DNA of 41,434 bases from RYN-428 sp035695715 (lineage in GTDB: Bacteria > Planctomycetota > Phycisphaerae > Tepidisphaerales > Tepidisphaeraceae). The notes under the pieces were generated by a model, which ran no database searches, was not told where the DNA came from, and was given only the letters and a program-made list of their open reading frames with translations. Below are positions 40,171 through 41,434 of the stretch, piece by piece; the stretch's first letter is position 1, and each line of letters starts with the position of its first letter. A program made the translations under genes and the position numbers. The DNA lies in assembly GCA_035695715.1 (NCBI GenBank), contig DASRRM010000092.1, positions 1 to 41,434 of the forward strand, given 5' to 3'.

Positions 40171-41205
40171 TTGAACGCCGACGCCAAATTCGCAAAGCTG
40201 TCAACTCCCGGTTTCACGCCGAATCGACTGCCTGGATCGCTGTCGGCTTCGCGACGCGCCCGAAGGCTGCTTCTGGTGACAATCGTTGCCGGCGCAGGCT
40301 TGCTTGTCAGCCGGGCGGCGGATGCGAATGTTACTTTTGTCACGACGATCGATCCGTCGGTGTCGGCCAACTTCGGCGCCAATGCGCCGGCGGCGGAGGC
40401 GGCGTTCATGTACGCCGAAAGCCAGTACAGTCTTCATTATGCTGACAACATTACGATCAACATCACCATGACCGCGAATGCCGGCCAGACGTTCGCCAGC
40501 AACAGCCCGAATTATCAATCAGTCACCTATGCGAACCTTCGCAACGCGCTGATCGCTGACGCCAAGACTGCCAATGACGCGCTTTCACTTCAGGAGGTTC
40601 CTGCCACCAATCCACTTCCGACGGTCAATTACTTCATTACCAGCCCCGAAGCCAAGGCATTGGGGCTGTCGCCCGCCGACGGCACCGGCAGCGATGGAAT
40701 CGCGACGTTTGGCGCCTCGTTCCCCTGGACGTTCGGGCTTACGCCTGCCACGCGGGCGGTGTCTGGGGAATACGACTTTGTCGGTTCCTGCGAGCACGAG
40801 ATTTCCGAGATGATGGGCCGGCTGCCGGGGCTGCAGCAGAACCTCATCGGGATCGGGCCTTCCAACACTGCGTACGACCTGTTCCGCTACAAAGGCGTCA
40901 ACACGCGCTCGGTCGTCGACGAAGCCGGGGCATATTTTTCGCTCGACAGTGGCGTAACGAATCTCAAGTCATTTAACTTCGCCAACGGCAACGGAAGCGA
41001 CCCGCAGGATTGGGCCGCCGGCAGCAACGACTCGTACAACGCCTTCGCCCAGCCCAGCGTCACCAACGATCTGACGCCGGTGGATTTCGAAGCGATGGAT
41101 GTCCTGGGTTACGATTACGTGGTTCCCGAGCCGGCGTCATTTGCAATCCTCGGTTTGGGCATTGCCGGCTTGCTGGCACGACGCCGTCGGCGGGTTTTGT
41201 TGTAA
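40171..41205 (+). CDS. PEP-CTERM exported protein with metalloprotease-like motif
   Basis: 344 residues. The start is the TTG at 40171, because AGGAGG lies five bases before it and no ATG fits; the open frame further upstream is antisense to ileS. Signal peptide RRLLLVTIVAGAGLLVSRAA near 32-52. The mature part is Asn/Thr/Ala-rich with a C-E-H-E-I-S-E-M-M-G-R motif near 210-220, matching the HExxxxxGR signature of PEP-CTERM-associated metalloproteases (NF038122-like), followed by YDLFRYKG. The tail VPEPASFAILGLGIAGLLAR plus Arg run is the PEP-CTERM sorting signal, so the protein is handled by exosortase. The stop codon TAA is within the end of the neighbouring insertion element. Confidence 0.88.
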   Translation: MNADAKFAKLSTPGFTPNRLPGSLSASRRARRLLLVTIVAGAGLLVSRAADANVTFVTTIDPSVSANFGANAPAAEAAFMYAESQYSLHYADNITINITMTANAGQTFASNSPNYQSVTYANLRNALIADAKTANDALSLQEVPATNPLPTVNYFITSPEAKALGLSPADGTGSDGIATFGASFPWTFGLTPATRAVSGEYDFVGSCEHEISEMMGRLPGLQQNLIGIGPSNTAYDLFRYKGVNTRSVVDEAGAYFSLDSGVTNLKSFNFANGNGSDPQDWAAGSNDSYNAFAQPSVTNDLTPVDFEAMDVLGYDYVVPEPASFAILGLGIAGLLARRRRRVLL

Positions 41206-41249
41206 CGCAGTGAAAATGTCACCTGTTTGAACGCAGTAAAAATGTCACC
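41201..41249. repeat. Tandem terminal repeats of an insertion element
   Basis: AACGCAGTGAAAATGTCACC at 41204-41223 and AACGCAGTAAAAATGTCACC at 41230-41249 differ at one base and are 26 bases apart. The end TGTAACGCAG from 41201 would be the terminal TG of the element. Such subterminal direct repeats are transposase-binding sites in integrase-type insertion sequences. Confidence 0.7.
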
Positions 41250-41267
41250 ATGGCGCGGCCGATTTTT

Positions 41268-41434
41268 TCATTTTTCGCGCGGCGGCTTGGAGTCCGGGAG
41301 GTGCAGTTGCTGGTGCGGCCCGGGCTTGTGCCGCTTGTTGTTCACGATCGGTTTGCGAACCTTCGGCGGAGCCGTCCAGGGGTGGAAGCTGACTCGCCGG
41401 CCGCCATCTATGATCTGCATCGATCCGTCGGCTT
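41268..41434 (-). CDS. C-terminal part of an integrase-type transposase (runs off right edge)
   Basis: The minus-strand frame is open from the right edge to the TGA at 41268-41270, about 55 codons. The visible sequence has GSMQIIDGGRRVSFHPWTAP and a basic tail with many Lys, Arg, Pro and His (VRKPIVNNKRHKPGPHQQL). A short beta-strand module followed by a basic tail is what is expected at the end of rve-type transposases, and the terminal repeats start 18 bases after the stop. Which IS family it belongs to (IS481-like or another rve group) cannot be settled from this fragment. Confidence 0.6.
   Translation of the reverse strand, partial: ADGSMQIIDGGRRVSFHPWTAPPKVRKPIVNNKRHKPGPHQQLHLPDSKPPREK

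Overview
The window looks like a chromosomal segment from a free-living member of the Planctomycetota, most likely a Phycisphaerae or Tepidisphaerales-type bacterium. This is an inference. It rests on the paired DUF1592-type cytochrome and DUF1552 genes, the PEP-CTERM exported protein, the WD40/LRR lipoproteins, two dynamin-like GTPases in tandem, and the very high density of dispersed palindromic repeats. No rRNA, tRNA or CRISPR array was recognised.

Layout. 1-5.1 kb: a same-strand run of exported repeat proteins alternating beta-propellers (WD40/TolB-like) and leucine-rich-repeat proteins, by eye lower in GC than the rest. 5.4-10.3 kb: an anchored protein of unknown function, an MFS transporter, a UDP-sugar epimerase-like SDR and a SAM methyltransferase. 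10.4-13.9 kb: the DUF1592-type c-haem protein and DUF1552 Tat protein pair. 14.0-15.5 kb: a membrane-anchored coiled-coil protein with a BRCT-like tail, closed by a clear intrinsic terminator. 16.3-19.2 kb: DNA polymerase I. 19.2-22.2 kb: a LuxR-type response regulator, a small unknown protein and a hybrid histidine kinase. 22.3-26.2 kb: two dynamin-like membrane GTPases. 26.5-30.7 kb: a 3D-domain exported protein and two GT87-like multispanning proteins. 30.7-32.4 kb: a BatA/VWA-like membrane protein. 32.6-33.6 kb: a STAS plus HATPase partner-switching pair behind a good sigma-70-type promoter. 33.9-40 kb: a lipoprotein, frr, purN and ileS. 40.2-41.2 kb: a PEP-CTERM metalloprotease-like protein whose stop codon abuts the end of an integrase-type insertion element that runs off the right edge.

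The most unusual property is the repeat landscape. At least nine palindromic repeat families occupy almost every intergenic gap. Several are nested: a GTAGGG...CCCTAC hairpin pair sits inside a larger element with arms containing CGTCATCCTGAG and outer ends like TAGCACTTTTCACGTTG. Copies or half-copies are also found in frame inside protein-coding genes: both GT87 paralogues at the same cytoplasmic or periplasmic loop, the 3D-domain protein, and one dynamin-like GTPase. The same palindrome pair occurs once between genes (26.3-26.5 kb) and once inside a gene (30.06-30.15 kb), which argues for real dispersal into genes rather than chance. This resembles the logic of the Rickettsia palindromic elements but with unrelated sequences; it is the best candidate here for an undescribed system.
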